From contig NZ_QRAN01000005.1 in assembly GCF_003457605.1 (NCBI RefSeq), positions 186,001 through 250,000 of the forward strand: DNA of 64,000 nt, in the 5' to 3' direction. Every line of letters begins with the position of its first letter. Position 1 is the first letter of the stretch. Of this stretch, positions 1 through 8,325 are shown in pieces. This DNA is from Seongchinamella sediminis. GTDB lineage: Bacteria > Pseudomonadota > Gammaproteobacteria > Pseudomonadales > Halieaceae. A model generated the notes under the pieces. It ran no database searches. It was not told the DNA's origin and was given only the letters and a program-made list of their open reading frames with translations. The position numbers and the translations under genes were made by a program.

Positions 1-22
1 AGCGGTATTGAGGAGCACAAGC

Positions 23-1045
23 ATGACACAGCAACAGCCCATCAAAGTGGGTATCATGGGCTTCGGCCAGACCGGGCGGCAGATTTTCGAGCTCGCCTCC
101 CGCAGCGATGACGTCGAGGTGGTAGCGATTGCCGATATCGGCAAGCCGGAGATTCTCCACTACCTGCTGCGTTCGGAAGTAGGGCGGCCCGAGCGTCACC
201 GGCTGGAGGGCAACTTCCTGGTCAACGACCGCTGCCGCGCCAGGTTGATGGAAATCGATCGCCCCGCGGAGATGCCCTGGGATATCTTTGGCGTCGATAT
301 CGTTATTGATTCCACCGGCAAGTACCGGGATCGGGACAGCATGACCGACCATCTGGAGAACGGGGCGCCACGGGTACTGTTGCGCACTCTCCCCATCGAC
401 CATATCGACCGCATCATCATTCCCGGCATTAACGAGACCAGCGCCAGCGCCGGCGACCGGATGGTGTCAGCGGGTTCGGCGACCACCAGCGCCCTGGCGC
501 TGCTGCTGCACAGCCTGGCCGATAGTTTCAGTATCGAGTGCGGCAGCATGACCACCATCCACGCCTTTACCTCCGACCAGGCCCTGCAGGACTACGCCGG
601 TTCCGACTTCCGCCGCAGCCGTTCTGCCGCCAAGAACATTATTCCCAACAGTCACGAGGCGAGCCTGTGGCTGGGCAATATCCTGCCCGAGTTCGACGGC
701 AAGATCCTGACCTCGGCACTGAATGTGCCAGTACAGGAGGGCTGCCTGCTGGACGTCAACCTGGTCATGACCGACAGCGCGGTCGATGCCGCGGCGGTAA
801 ACGACGCCATGCGCGCGGCGGCGGCCAGCAAGCCGGGCATTATCGGTGCGGTGGAAGACCCGATCGTATCCTCCGACGTCATCGGCAATCCGCTGTCGCT
901 GCTGTTTGATACCCAGGGCACGATCAAGGCCGGTAACAACACCATCAAAACCCTCAGCTGGTACGAGAACCTGGGTCACGCGGCGCGGTTGCTGGACGTG
1001 GTGAGGCTGTACAGCAAGCTGGATCGGCAACAGGAGGCCGCGTAA
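23..1045 (+). CDS. GAPDH-like protein lacking the catalytic cysteine (putative pseudoenzyme)
   Basis: A 340-residue protein with the full length and fold signatures of type I glyceraldehyde-3-phosphate dehydrogenase. The Rossmann motif GFGQTGR (13-19) is intact, as is the catalytic-domain histidine in TIHAFTSDQ (His180). The active-site segment, normally ASCTTNC, reads GSATTSA (151-157), so the nucleophilic cysteine is Ala153. Phosphate-site residues also differ: the usual PTSTGAA is PNSHEAS, and the arginine of ARVPV is asparagine (LNVPV). NAD binding is likely retained but G3P oxidation should not occur. The start is the ATG at 23, preceded by GAGGAG at 10-15; an upstream TTG at 8 lies inside that site. 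The stop overlaps the start of the active GAPDH by one base, so the two are probably co-translated. A regulatory or heterotetramer role is inference. Confidence 0.85.
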   Translation: MTQQQPIKVGIMGFGQTGRQIFELASRSDDVEVVAIADIGKPEILHYLLRSEVGRPERHRLEGNFLVNDRCRARLMEIDRPAEMPWDIFGVDIVIDSTGKYRDRDSMTDHLENGAPRVLLRTLPIDHIDRIIIPGINETSASAGDRMVSAGSATTSALALLLHSLADSFSIECGSMTTIHAFTSDQALQDYAGSDFRRSRSAAKNIIPNSHEASLWLGNILPEFDGKILTSALNVPVQEGCLLDVNLVMTDSAVDAAAVNDAMRAAAASKPGIIGAVEDPIVSSDVIGNPLSLLFDTQGTIKAGNNTIKTLSWYENLGHAARLLDVVRLYSKLDRQQEAA

Positions 1046-2043
1046 TGAGAGTTGGTATTAACGGTTTTGGCCGCATTGGCCGCTCGGTCTTCCGCATTCT
1101 CGAGAACGTGGCCGGGGTGGACGTGGTTGCCATCAATGACCTGTTTGACAACGACGCTCTGCGTTACCTGCTCAGCTACGATACGGTAATGGGACCCTTT
1201 GGGAAAAACCTGAAGCTGGAGGATGATCACTTTGTCACTGACAAGGGACGGACCAGGCTGCTCAACGAGCGCAACCCGGCCGACATTCCCTGGGGCGAAC
1301 TGGGCGTGGATGTGGTGGTGGAAGCCACCGGTGTATTCCGCACCCGGGAGCAGCTGGTGCAGCACCTCGATGCCGGTGCCGGTCGGGTGATTCTCACCGT
1401 GCCGTCCAAGGACCCGGTGGATTATACCGTGGTGCTCGGCGTTAATGATGAGGGCCTGCAGCCGGAACACCGGATTATCTCCAATGCCAGTTGCACCACC
1501 AACTGCCTGGCGCCCATGGCCAGGGTGCTCAACGATGCCTTCGGGATCGAGGAGGGGGTGATCAACACGGTGCATGCCTATACCAACGACCAGCGGCTGG
1601 CGGATGTGCCCCACTCGGACTGGCGCCGCAGCCGCGCCGCCGCCGAGAATATCATTCCCACCTCTACCGGCGCGGCCAAGGCGGTGGGCGAGGTTCTGCC
1701 GCAGCTGAAGGGCAAGTTACATGGCATTGCCGCCCGGGTTCCGGTGCCGGACGGCTCGGTGGTGGACCTGTTCGTCAAGCTGGGCCGGCGCGTCACCGTG
1801 GACGATGTCAATGCGGCGGTACGGGAAGCCTCCGCGTCGGAACGGCTCAAGGGTATTCTGGAGTACAGCGAAGTGCCGGTGGTTTCCTCGGATATTATCG
1901 GCAACTCCCATTCCTCAATTTACGACGCGGGCTTCACCGGGGTAACTGCGGAGCGGTACCTGCGGGTGCTGAACTGGTACGACAACGAGTGGGGTTACTC
2001 CTCCCGGGTGTGCGATCTGCTGGGGAGGATTGACGCCTGGTGA
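1045..2043 (+). CDS. gap: Type I glyceraldehyde-3-phosphate dehydrogenase
   Basis: Catalyses NAD-dependent oxidation and phosphorylation of glyceraldehyde 3-phosphate to 1,3-bisphosphoglycerate in glycolysis, and the reverse in gluconeogenesis. The 332 residues show [10 protein letters not shown] at the N-terminus, the active-site motif SNASCTTNC with Cys150, the partner His177 in VHAYTNDQ, the phosphate-site [10 protein letters not shown], and WYDNEWGYS near the end. An AGGAGG site at 1032-1037 precedes the ATG. It overlaps the GAPDH-like gene by one base and the ppc GTG start by four, so the three genes look like one translationally coupled unit. Family assignment is secure; whether its main flux is glycolytic or gluconeogenic cannot be read from sequence. 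Confidence 0.97.
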   Translation: MRVGINGFGRIGRSVFRILENVAGVDVVAINDLFDNDALRYLLSYDTVMGPFGKNLKLEDDHFVTDKGRTRLLNERNPADIPWGELGVDVVVEATGVFRTREQLVQHLDAGAGRVILTVPSKDPVDYTVVLGVNDEGLQPEHRIISNASCTTNCLAPMARVLNDAFGIEEGVINTVHAYTNDQRLADVPHSDWRRSRAAAENIIPTSTGAAKAVGEVLPQLKGKLHGIAARVPVPDGSVVDLFVKLGRRVTVDDVNAAVREASASERLKGILEYSEVPVVSSDIIGNSHSSIYDAGFTGVTAERYLRVLNWYDNEWGYSSRVCDLLGRIDAW

Positions 2044-4679
2044 ATACGACGCAACCAGAGCCGGACTACAGCGCGCTGCGCAGCAATGTCAGCGACCTGG
2101 GCCGTATCCTGGGCGATACCATAGCCAGCGCCGAGGGCGATGACTTTCTCGCTCTCATCGAGCGTATCCGCGGTTTGTCCAAGGGCGCCCGCGATGGCTC
2201 GGGCCAGGACCAGGCGCAGTTGCTGGAGCAACTGCGGGCGCTGGACAATGACCAGCTGGTGCCAGTGGCCAGGGCCTTCGCCCAGTTCCTGAACCTGGCC
2301 AATATTGCCGAGCAGCATCACCTGGTGTCGCGGGAGATGGACCCGCTGATGTCCGCCTCCCGCAACCTCGCTGCCAGCCTGGCGGAATTGCGGGCGGAGG
2401 GGGTGCCGGTGGCGGAGATCGAACAGGCCATCGCCGATCTCAAGATGGAGCTGGTCCTGACCGCCCATCCCACTGAAATCACCCGGCGTACCCTGATCCA
2501 CAAGCACAGCGAGATTGGCGATTGCCTCAGCCGCCTGGAACTGGGTGGCCTGACCTCGCGGGAGGAGTCCCAGCTGCAGCTGCGGCTGCGGGAACTGGTG
2601 GCGCAAATCTGGTACGGCGATGATTTTCGCCGCGAGCGGCCCACCCCGGTGGATGAGGCCAAGTGGGGCTTTGCGGTAGTGGAGGAGTCCCTGTGGCGTG
2701 CGGTGCCCGAGTTCCTGCGGCGCCTTGATGATGCCCTGGAGCAACAGTGCGGCCTGTCGCTGCCACTGGAGGCGGCCCCGGTGAGTTTCGTTTCCTGGAT
2801 GGGGGGTGACCGTGACGGCAATCCCAACGTGACCGCAGAGGTGACGCGGGAGGTCATGCTGTTGTCGCGCTGGCAGGCGGCCCAGCTGTACCTGGGGGAT
2901 GTCACCGGCCTGCTGGATGAGCTGTCCATGACTCGCTGCAGCGATGAACTGCGCGAGCTGGCGGGAGACGCTCACGAACCCTATCGGGCAATATTGCGCC
3001 GCCTGCGCGGGATGCTGCGCGACACCCTCGCCAGTATTGAGGCACAGCTGCGCGGTGAGCCGGCGCCGGCGGTAGAGATCCTGCAGCGGTCTGAACAGCT
3101 GTGGCAGCCCCTGCTGGCCTGTTACCGCTCGCTCATGGAGTGCGGCATGGGCATCATCGCCCGCCGCACCCTGCTGGATGTGATGCGCCGGGTACGTTGC
3201 TTCGGCGTTCACCTGGTGCGTCACGATATTCGCCAGGACAGCGCCCGCCACACCGAGGCCCTGTCGGAGATCACCCGTTGCCTGGGCCTCGGTGATTACG
3301 CCGACTGGGACGAGGATGCCCGCCGTGCCTTCCTGTTGCGTGAACTGGGTAATCCACGGCCACTGGTGCCCCGGCGCTGGCAGCCGTCGGCCCCAGTCCA
3401 GGAGGTGCTGGATACCTGTGCGGTCGCCGCGGAGCAGGCGCCGGAGGCGCTGGGGGCCTACGTTATTTCCATGGCGCGGCAGGCGTCGGATGTGCTGGCA
3501 GTGCACCTGCTGTTGCAGGAAGCAGGCGTGCGCACGCCGATACCGGTGGCGCCTTTGTTCGAGACCCTCGATGACCTGTCCCGGGCGCGGGAGGTGATCG
3601 GCGACCTGCTGGAGAACCACTGGTACCGGGGCCAGGCCGGCGGCAGGCTGATGGTGATGATTGGTTACTCCGATTCCGCCAAGGATGCCGGCGTCATGGC
3701 CGCCTCCTGGGCCCAGTACCGGGCGCAGGAAGAGTTGCTGGAGGTGTGCCAGCGGCACGAGGTCGAGCTGACCCTGTTCCACGGTCGCGGCGGTACCATC
3801 GGTCGCGGCGGTGCGCCGGCCCACCAGGCGCTGTTGTCGCAGCCTCCCGGTTCATTGAAAAACGGCCTGCGGGTGACCGAGCAGGGCGAGATGATCCGTA
3901 CCAAACTGGGCTGGACATCGCTGGCGGTCAAAACCCTGGCGCTGTACACGGTAGCGATCTGCCAGGCCAACCTGCGCACGCCTCCCGCGCCGCAGGATGA
4001 ATGGCGCGAGGTGATGGAGGAGTTGTCCCTTGAGTCCTGCAAGGCCTACCGCGCGGTGGTCCGCGAGCAAGCGGATTTCGTTGCCTATTTCCGCCATGCC
4101 ACCCCGGAGCAGGAGCTGGCCAAGCTGCCGCTGGGGTCCCGTCCGGCGCGGCGCAAGGCCGGCGGCGGCATCGAGAGCCTGCGGGCGATCCCGTGGATAT
4201 TTGCCTGGTCGCAAAACCGGCTGATGCTGCCGGCCTGGCTGGGGGCCGGGGCGGCGCTTGCCAGTGCTCGCAGCAGTGGTCGCGCTGCGCTGATCGGCGA
4301 AATGGCGGCCAACTGGCCGTTCTTCGCCACCCGCCTGTCCATGCTGGAAATGGTGTTCGCCAAGGCCGATGTGGAGCTGTCCGCCTACTACGACCAGGTG
4401 CTGGTGCCGCCAGAGCTGGCTTTTATCGGCGACAGCTTGCGCCAGCAGTTACGGGCTGATATGGCCACGGTGCTGGAGATTGACGGCAGCGACCAGTTGC
4501 TGGCAAACCAGCCCTGGACGGCCGAATCCATCAGGCTGCGGAATATTTACACCGACCCACTGAACTTTTTGCAGGCGGAACTGCTCAAACGAAACCGGCA
4601 GCACGAGGAGCCCCGGCTGGAACGCGCCATCATGGTGACCATTGCCGGTATTGCCGCTGGAATGCGCAACACCGGCTGA
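2040..4679 (+). CDS. ppc: Phosphoenolpyruvate carboxylase
   Basis: Carboxylates phosphoenolpyruvate with bicarbonate to oxaloacetate, the anaplerotic entry to the TCA cycle. At 879 residues it is close to the E. coli enzyme. Visible motifs are LVLTAHPTE with the catalytic His143, [20 protein letters not shown] near residue 547, the [15 protein letters not shown] loop near 580, and the C-terminal NTG that forms part of the active site and inhibitor pocket. Translation starts at a GTG whose GTGA overlaps the gap stop, indicating translational coupling. Coupling to gap puts the supply of oxaloacetate under the same control as lower glycolysis; the oxaloacetate could feed the oadGAB pump encoded further on, though that link is inference. 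Confidence 0.97.
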   Translation: MNTTQPEPDYSALRSNVSDLGRILGDTIASAEGDDFLALIERIRGLSKGARDGSGQDQAQLLEQLRALDNDQLVPVARAFAQFLNLANIAEQHHLVSREMDPLMSASRNLAASLAELRAEGVPVAEIEQAIADLKMELVLTAHPTEITRRTLIHKHSEIGDCLSRLELGGLTSREESQLQLRLRELVAQIWYGDDFRRERPTPVDEAKWGFAVVEESLWRAVPEFLRRLDDALEQQCGLSLPLEAAPVSFVSWMGGDRDGNPNVTAEVTREVMLLSRWQAAQLYLGDVTGLLDELSMTRCSDELRELAGDAHEPYRAILRRLRGMLRDTLASIEAQLRGEPAPAVEILQRSEQLWQPLLACYRSLMECGMGIIARRTLLDVMRRVRCFGVHLVRHDIRQDSARHTEALSEITRCLGLGDYADWDEDARRAFLLRELGNPRPLVPRRWQPSAPVQEVLDTCAVAAEQAPEALGAYVISMARQASDVLAVHLLLQEAGVRTPIPVAPLFETLDDLSRAREVIGDLLENHWYRGQAGGRLMVMIGYSDSAKDAGVMAASWAQYRAQEELLEVCQRHEVELTLFHGRGGTIGRGGAPAHQALLSQPPGSLKNGLRVTEQGEMIRTKLGWTSLAVKTLALYTVAICQANLRTPPAPQDEWREVMEELSLESCKAYRAVVREQADFVAYFRHATPEQELAKLPLGSRPARRKAGGGIESLRAIPWIFAWSQNRLMLPAWLGAGAALASARSSGRAALIGEMAANWPFFATRLSMLEMVFAKADVELSAYYDQVLVPPELAFIGDSLRQQLRADMATVLEIDGSDQLLANQPWTAESIRLRNIYTDPLNFLQAELLKRNRQHEEPRLERAIMVTIAGIAAGMRNTG

Positions 4680-4692
4680 CAGGTTCTGGCGG

Positions 4693-4730
4693 GTGGCAGC
4701 CGCTGCCACTGGCGTGCCCCGGTCCGGGGC
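4693..4730 (+). other. Two tandem GC-rich hairpins after ppc
   Basis: Two perfect short inverted repeats sit back to back: GTGGCAG (4693-4699) with CTGCCAC (4703-4709), and GCCCCG (4716-4721) with CGGGGC (4725-4730). No T-run follows, so they are not a classic intrinsic terminator. They may stabilise the ppc transcript end or attenuate read-through into the next gene. Confidence 0.5.
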
Positions 4731-4760
4731 GATTCCCTCCCTTATATCCAGAGGTTGCGT

Positions 4761-5336
4761 ATGTATCGAGTTTTCAAGATTACCGTCCTGGTAGCGGTTA
4801 TGACCCTGCTGGGGCAGGGCGCCTGGGCACAGGACAATTACGACAAGGCCATTGCAGCGTTCAGGTCGGCTGGCGACAGCGCCAACTATTTCAACAGCGC
4901 CTACGGCTATGCGATATTCCCCACCATCGGCAAGGGGGGCATCGGTATTGGCGGCGCCCACGGCCGGGGCCGGGTATACGCCGCCGGGCAGCATGTGGGC
5001 AACACCACCATGACCCAGGTCACCGTCGGCTTCCAGCTGGGCGGCCAGGCCTACAGCCAGATTGTGTTCTTCGAGGACCAGCGGGCCTTTCGCGAGTTTA
5101 CCACCGGGAATTTTGAGTTCAGTGCCCAGGCCACCGCGGTGGCGATCACCGCCGGCGTTTCCGCCGAGGCCAATACCGGTGGCGGTGTTGCCGCCGGCGC
5201 CAGCGGCGGTCAGAACAACGCCACCACCAGCCATGGCGGCTACCGCAAGGGCATGGCGATATTTACCCTCGCCAAGGGCGGGCTGATGTATGAGGCGGCC
5301 CTGGGCGGCCAGAAATTCGATTACACGCCACTGTAG
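4761..5336 (+). CDS. Secreted SYLF-domain (YSC84-like) lipid-binding protein
   Basis: A 191-residue protein with a clear signal peptide: a positive N-terminus, a hydrophobic stretch VLVAVMTLL and the cleavage site AWA-QD. The mature part matches the SYLF/YSC84 pattern, with YGYAIFPTIGKGGIGIGGAHG, a glycine-rich core, a segment around YSQIVFFEDQRAFREFT, and a tail with YRKGMAIFTLAKGGLMYEA. SYLF domains bind phosphoinositides in eukaryotes; bacterial members are usually periplasmic with no settled role. The ATG at 4761 is preceded by GAGG at 4751; an in-frame TTG at 4755 is too close to that site. It is separated from ppc by paired hairpins and may be transcribed on its own. Confidence 0.85.
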   Translation: MYRVFKITVLVAVMTLLGQGAWAQDNYDKAIAAFRSAGDSANYFNSAYGYAIFPTIGKGGIGIGGAHGRGRVYAAGQHVGNTTMTQVTVGFQLGGQAYSQIVFFEDQRAFREFTTGNFEFSAQATAVAITAGVSAEANTGGGVAAGASGGQNNATTSHGGYRKGMAIFTLAKGGLMYEAALGGQKFDYTPL

Positions 5337-5366
5337 CTTCGCGCCGGCGCTGGCCCGGCCGCAGGC

Positions 5367-6086
5367 CTAACCGGCGCCGGTGCTGCCAGCCGCGGCGTGA
5401 ATGGCCGAGGCGACATCCAGTTGTTCCTGGCGTACCTCGCCGGTCACGATCACATGCCAGGCCCTGGGGCCATGAGCGCCGCAGACCAGCTGCGCCTCAA
5501 TATCCGCGGTACTGGAGGGGCCGGCGATACAGAACAGGCCACGGGGCCTGTCTGCCCCGGCGAATGCGGGTTCCAGCTGCTGCCACAGTGACTCCAGGTC
5601 CGGCAGCAGGCGATCCACGTCCAGCACCACCAGGTGGTGCTCCGGCAGCAGGTTATTGCGGGCGGGGTTATTCCTGCCGGTCAGGAATATCGTCGCCCCG
5701 GTTTCCGCCACGCCCCACTGGGCGTAACTCAGCGCCACCGGCTCGCCGGGTTCAATTTCGCCAAAGCGCGGCAGCACGCCGCCGTCGCGCCAGGGCATGG
5801 CGGCGAGGTGGGGGTCGTTACCCGCCACCAGCCGGTGGCTGCGGTAGTGGCGATAGAGGTACTGGCCCACCGCCTTGACCACATCGACCCGGCCGGGGGC
5901 CACTTCGATACTGCCCTGGTTGCGCAGGACGTTGGTCATAAAGGCGATACAGGTATCATCGTGCGGCAATGCCGCCGCCGGGGCCACGCCAAAACCCTGC
6001 AGTTCCGCCGCGATGGCGGCGGCGTCCTGACCACGGCTGGCGTGGCGTATGCGGGCCATAATCCGGGAGCGGCTGTCGCTACTCAT
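5367..6086 (-). CDS. lutC: Lactate utilization protein C (LUD domain)
   Basis: A 239-residue LUD-domain protein, the third component of the LutABC complex that oxidises L-lactate to pyruvate in the cytoplasm. Recognisable segments are SSDSRSRIMARIRHA at the N-terminus, LSYAQWGVAETGATIFLTGR in the middle, and AQLVCGAHGPRAWHVIVTG near the end, as expected for LutC/YkgG proteins. It is the last gene of a minus-strand lutA-lutB-lutC operon and overlaps the lutB stop by eight bases. Its gene ends facing the SYLF gene 30 bases away. Confidence 0.93.
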   Translation of the reverse strand: MSSDSRSRIMARIRHASRGQDAAAIAAELQGFGVAPAAALPHDDTCIAFMTNVLRNQGSIEVAPGRVDVVKAVGQYLYRHYRSHRLVAGNDPHLAAMPWRDGGVLPRFGEIEPGEPVALSYAQWGVAETGATIFLTGRNNPARNNLLPEHHLVVLDVDRLLPDLESLWQQLEPAFAGADRPRGLFCIAGPSSTADIEAQLVCGAHGPRAWHVIVTGEVRQEQLDVASAIHAAAGSTGAG

Positions 6087-7497
6087 GGCCGCCCCTCCGG
6101 CCCTTGTATTGCTGCATGAAGCTGCCGCCCTGGGGAGTCGGGAAATCCCGCTGGCCGGTCCAGCCCGACGCGAAGGGCAATTTGCGGAAACGGCCTTGCC
6201 GGCGCCCGAGGCGGCTCAGGATCGACATCACCCGGGCAGTGAGGAACTGGTACAGTCCCGGCCTGGCCGCCAGCCAGGCGTGCAGGCGCAGTCCGGCACG
6301 CCAGCGCGGCGAACCGATTTTTTCCTCGCTTTGCTGGTGGCGCAGGTCGCGCAGCAGGTCGGGCAGGGGAATGTCCGCGGGACACACCTCGGCGCAGCGG
6401 CCGCAACTGGTGCAGGCATTGGGCAGGGCCTCGGCGTCTTCCAGCGAGTTGAGCAGCGGGGTGAGCACCGAGCCCATCGGCCCCGGGTAAACCCAGCCGT
6501 AGCTGTGGCCGCCGCTGGCGGCGAAGATCGGGCAATGATTCAGGCAGGCGCCGCAGCGTATACACTGCAGCATTTCCCGGTAGTCGCTGGCGAGAATGTC
6601 GCTGCGCTGGTTGTCCAGCAGGACGATGTGGGTTTCCAGCGGGCCGTCCAGTTCGGTTTCGCGGCGCGGCCCCGAGTAAAAGCTGGTGTAGCAGGTTTGC
6701 GGCTGCCCGGTGGCGGAACGCACCAGCAGCCGTTGCACGGCAGTGGCGTCCTCACCCCTGGGCAGGACTCGATCCAGGGTGGTACAGATGATCAGTACCC
6801 GGGGCAGGTTGGCGCAGAGATCGCCATTGCCTTCGTTGGTTACCAGCATGGAATAGCCGGTTTCAGCGATCAGGGCATTGGCGCCAATAATGCCGACATC
6901 GGCCTGCAGGAACTTGTCGCGCAGTACCGCCCGGGCCTCGCCCACCAGGTCGCTGGTGGTTTCCAGTTCGCGTTCGCCCAGGTCGTGTTTTTCCTGGAAC
7001 AGCTGTCGTATCTGCGCTTTCGACTTGTGCAGGGCCGGACCGACTATGTGGCTGGGCGTTTCGCCGGCCTGCTGGATGATGTACTCGCCCAGGTCGGTTT
7101 CGGTCACCTCCAGGCCACCGCGCATCAGGTAGTCGTTGAGGCCGGTTTCCTCGGTGACCATGGACTTGCCCTTGGCCACCTTGCGGGCGTCGTGCTGCTG
7201 GCAAATGTCGAGGACGATGGAGTTGAGTTCGGTGGCGGAGTCGGCGTAATGCACCTGGCTGCCATTGTTGCAGGCCTCCAGTTCAAACCGCGCCAGGTAA
7301 TAGTCGAGGTTATCCAGGGTGTGCTGGCGCAGGCGTTTGACGTGCCGCCTGAGGGCCTCGAAATCGCCGAACTGCTGCACGGCAGCATTGCGGACGATGG
7401 GGGTAAACAGGGCCATCGCGTCGCGCTGCGCAGACCCGGCCTTGTCGGCCAGCGCATCCAGCGTCTTGCTGTGGAAGTGTTGGCTTTGCAGTTCCAC
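6079..7497 (-). CDS. lutB: Lactate utilization protein B (iron-sulfur subunit)
   Basis: A 472-residue fusion of an N-terminal LUD domain with a C-terminal ferredoxin-like module. Two four-cysteine motifs are visible, CIRCGACLNHCP and CTSCGRCAEVCP, which should carry two [4Fe-4S] clusters passing electrons from lactate oxidation. Upstream, GANALIAETGYSMLVTNEG and ICTTLDRVLP are typical of LutB. The ATG at 7497 follows the lutA stop by five bases. The length matches the Bacillus LutB family. No lactate permease or regulator (lldP, lldR) lies beside the operon in this window. Confidence 0.94.
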   Translation of the reverse strand: MELQSQHFHSKTLDALADKAGSAQRDAMALFTPIVRNAAVQQFGDFEALRRHVKRLRQHTLDNLDYYLARFELEACNNGSQVHYADSATELNSIVLDICQQHDARKVAKGKSMVTEETGLNDYLMRGGLEVTETDLGEYIIQQAGETPSHIVGPALHKSKAQIRQLFQEKHDLGERELETTSDLVGEARAVLRDKFLQADVGIIGANALIAETGYSMLVTNEGNGDLCANLPRVLIICTTLDRVLPRGEDATAVQRLLVRSATGQPQTCYTSFYSGPRRETELDGPLETHIVLLDNQRSDILASDYREMLQCIRCGACLNHCPIFAASGGHSYGWVYPGPMGSVLTPLLNSLEDAEALPNACTSCGRCAEVCPADIPLPDLLRDLRHQQSEEKIGSPRWRAGLRLHAWLAARPGLYQFLTARVMSILSRLGRRQGRFRKLPFASGWTGQRDFPTPQGGSFMQQYKGRRGGHE

Positions 7498-7502
7498 CGG
7501 GC

Positions 7503-8270
7503 CTACTCTCCCTCGCCGATAGCCGGTGAGTATAGATCGCCGGCCAGGATTTCTGCCACGTGCCGGACTTCGATATCGATACCTTCGCGGCGGGCCCGGC
7601 CAGCGATACTCAGCAGGCAGCCGAGGTCGCCGCCGGTGAGCATGGCAGCGCCGGTCGCGGTGGCGTTGCGCAGTTTATCGTCGGTCATTTTTGCGGAAAT
7701 CTCCGGCATTTTGGCGCAAAACGTTCCGCCAAAACCACAGCACACTTCCGTTTGCTGCATCTCCTTAACGTCTACCTGGCAGAGCTTGCGCAGCAGTTCC
7801 CGGGGTTGTTGTTTGATTCCCAGTTCGCGCAGGCCGGCGCAACTGTCGTGGTAGGTTATGGCCGGCAATTCGGTGACCACCGCCGGGGCGCGGTCCAGTT
7901 TGACCACTTCGGTGAGGAAACTGGTCAGCTCCCAGGTTCTCTGCGCCAGTGCCAGGGCCCGCCGCCGCCATTCGCCCTGCAGTATGCGGGGGTAGTGCTC
8001 GCGCACCATACCGGCGCAGGAACCGGAGGGGGCGACCACATATTCCGCGGCCTCGAACTGCTCGATAAATTGCCGGGCAAGCACCGCGGCTGACTCGTAT
8101 TCCCCCGCGTTGTAGCCGGGCTGGCCGCAACAGGTCTGCCGCTGAGGAACATCGACGATGCACCCGGCCTGTTCCAGCAGGCGGAGGCTGGCGAAGGCGA
8201 CCGAGGGTCGCATGAGATCCGCCAGACAGGTGACGAACAGAGATACGCGGGGGGCGCTGGGGTCGCTCAT
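7503..8270 (-). CDS. lutA: Lactate utilization protein A (cysteine-rich CCG protein)
   Basis: First gene of the lutABC operon. The 255 residues contain two CCG-type cysteine-rich motifs, CCGQPGYNAGE and CCGFGGTFC, like those of the GlpC, GlcF and heterodisulfide reductase CCG family, which bind iron-sulfur clusters and relay electrons. The N-terminal VSLFVTCLADLMRP is characteristic of LutA/YkgE. With LutB and LutC it makes pyruvate from L-lactate. The 55 bases between it and the unrelated 965-residue gene upstream probably hold the operon promoter, but no clear -35/-10 pair is visible. Confidence 0.94.
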   Translation of the reverse strand: MSDPSAPRVSLFVTCLADLMRPSVAFASLRLLEQAGCIVDVPQRQTCCGQPGYNAGEYESAAVLARQFIEQFEAAEYVVAPSGSCAGMVREHYPRILQGEWRRRALALAQRTWELTSFLTEVVKLDRAPAVVTELPAITYHDSCAGLRELGIKQQPRELLRKLCQVDVKEMQQTEVCCGFGGTFCAKMPEISAKMTDDKLRNATATGAAMLTGGDLGCLLSIAGRARREGIDIEVRHVAEILAGDLYSPAIGEGE

Positions 8271-8325
8271 GCTGGTAGGGGTCCGAAAGGCATTGGCTCC
8301 AGTATATCTGATTCGCGCCGCGGCT

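Noticed and set aside
1995-3824. Minus-strand open frame of 609 codons antisense to ppc
   Set aside because: It lies fully opposite ppc, is rich in Gln/His/Arg as expected from reversed high-GC codons, and has no ribosome site or family motif.
6049-7854. Plus-strand open frame of 601 codons antisense to lutB
   Set aside because: Mirror of a well-supported gene with clustered Gly/Ala/Gln/Val composition; no motif.
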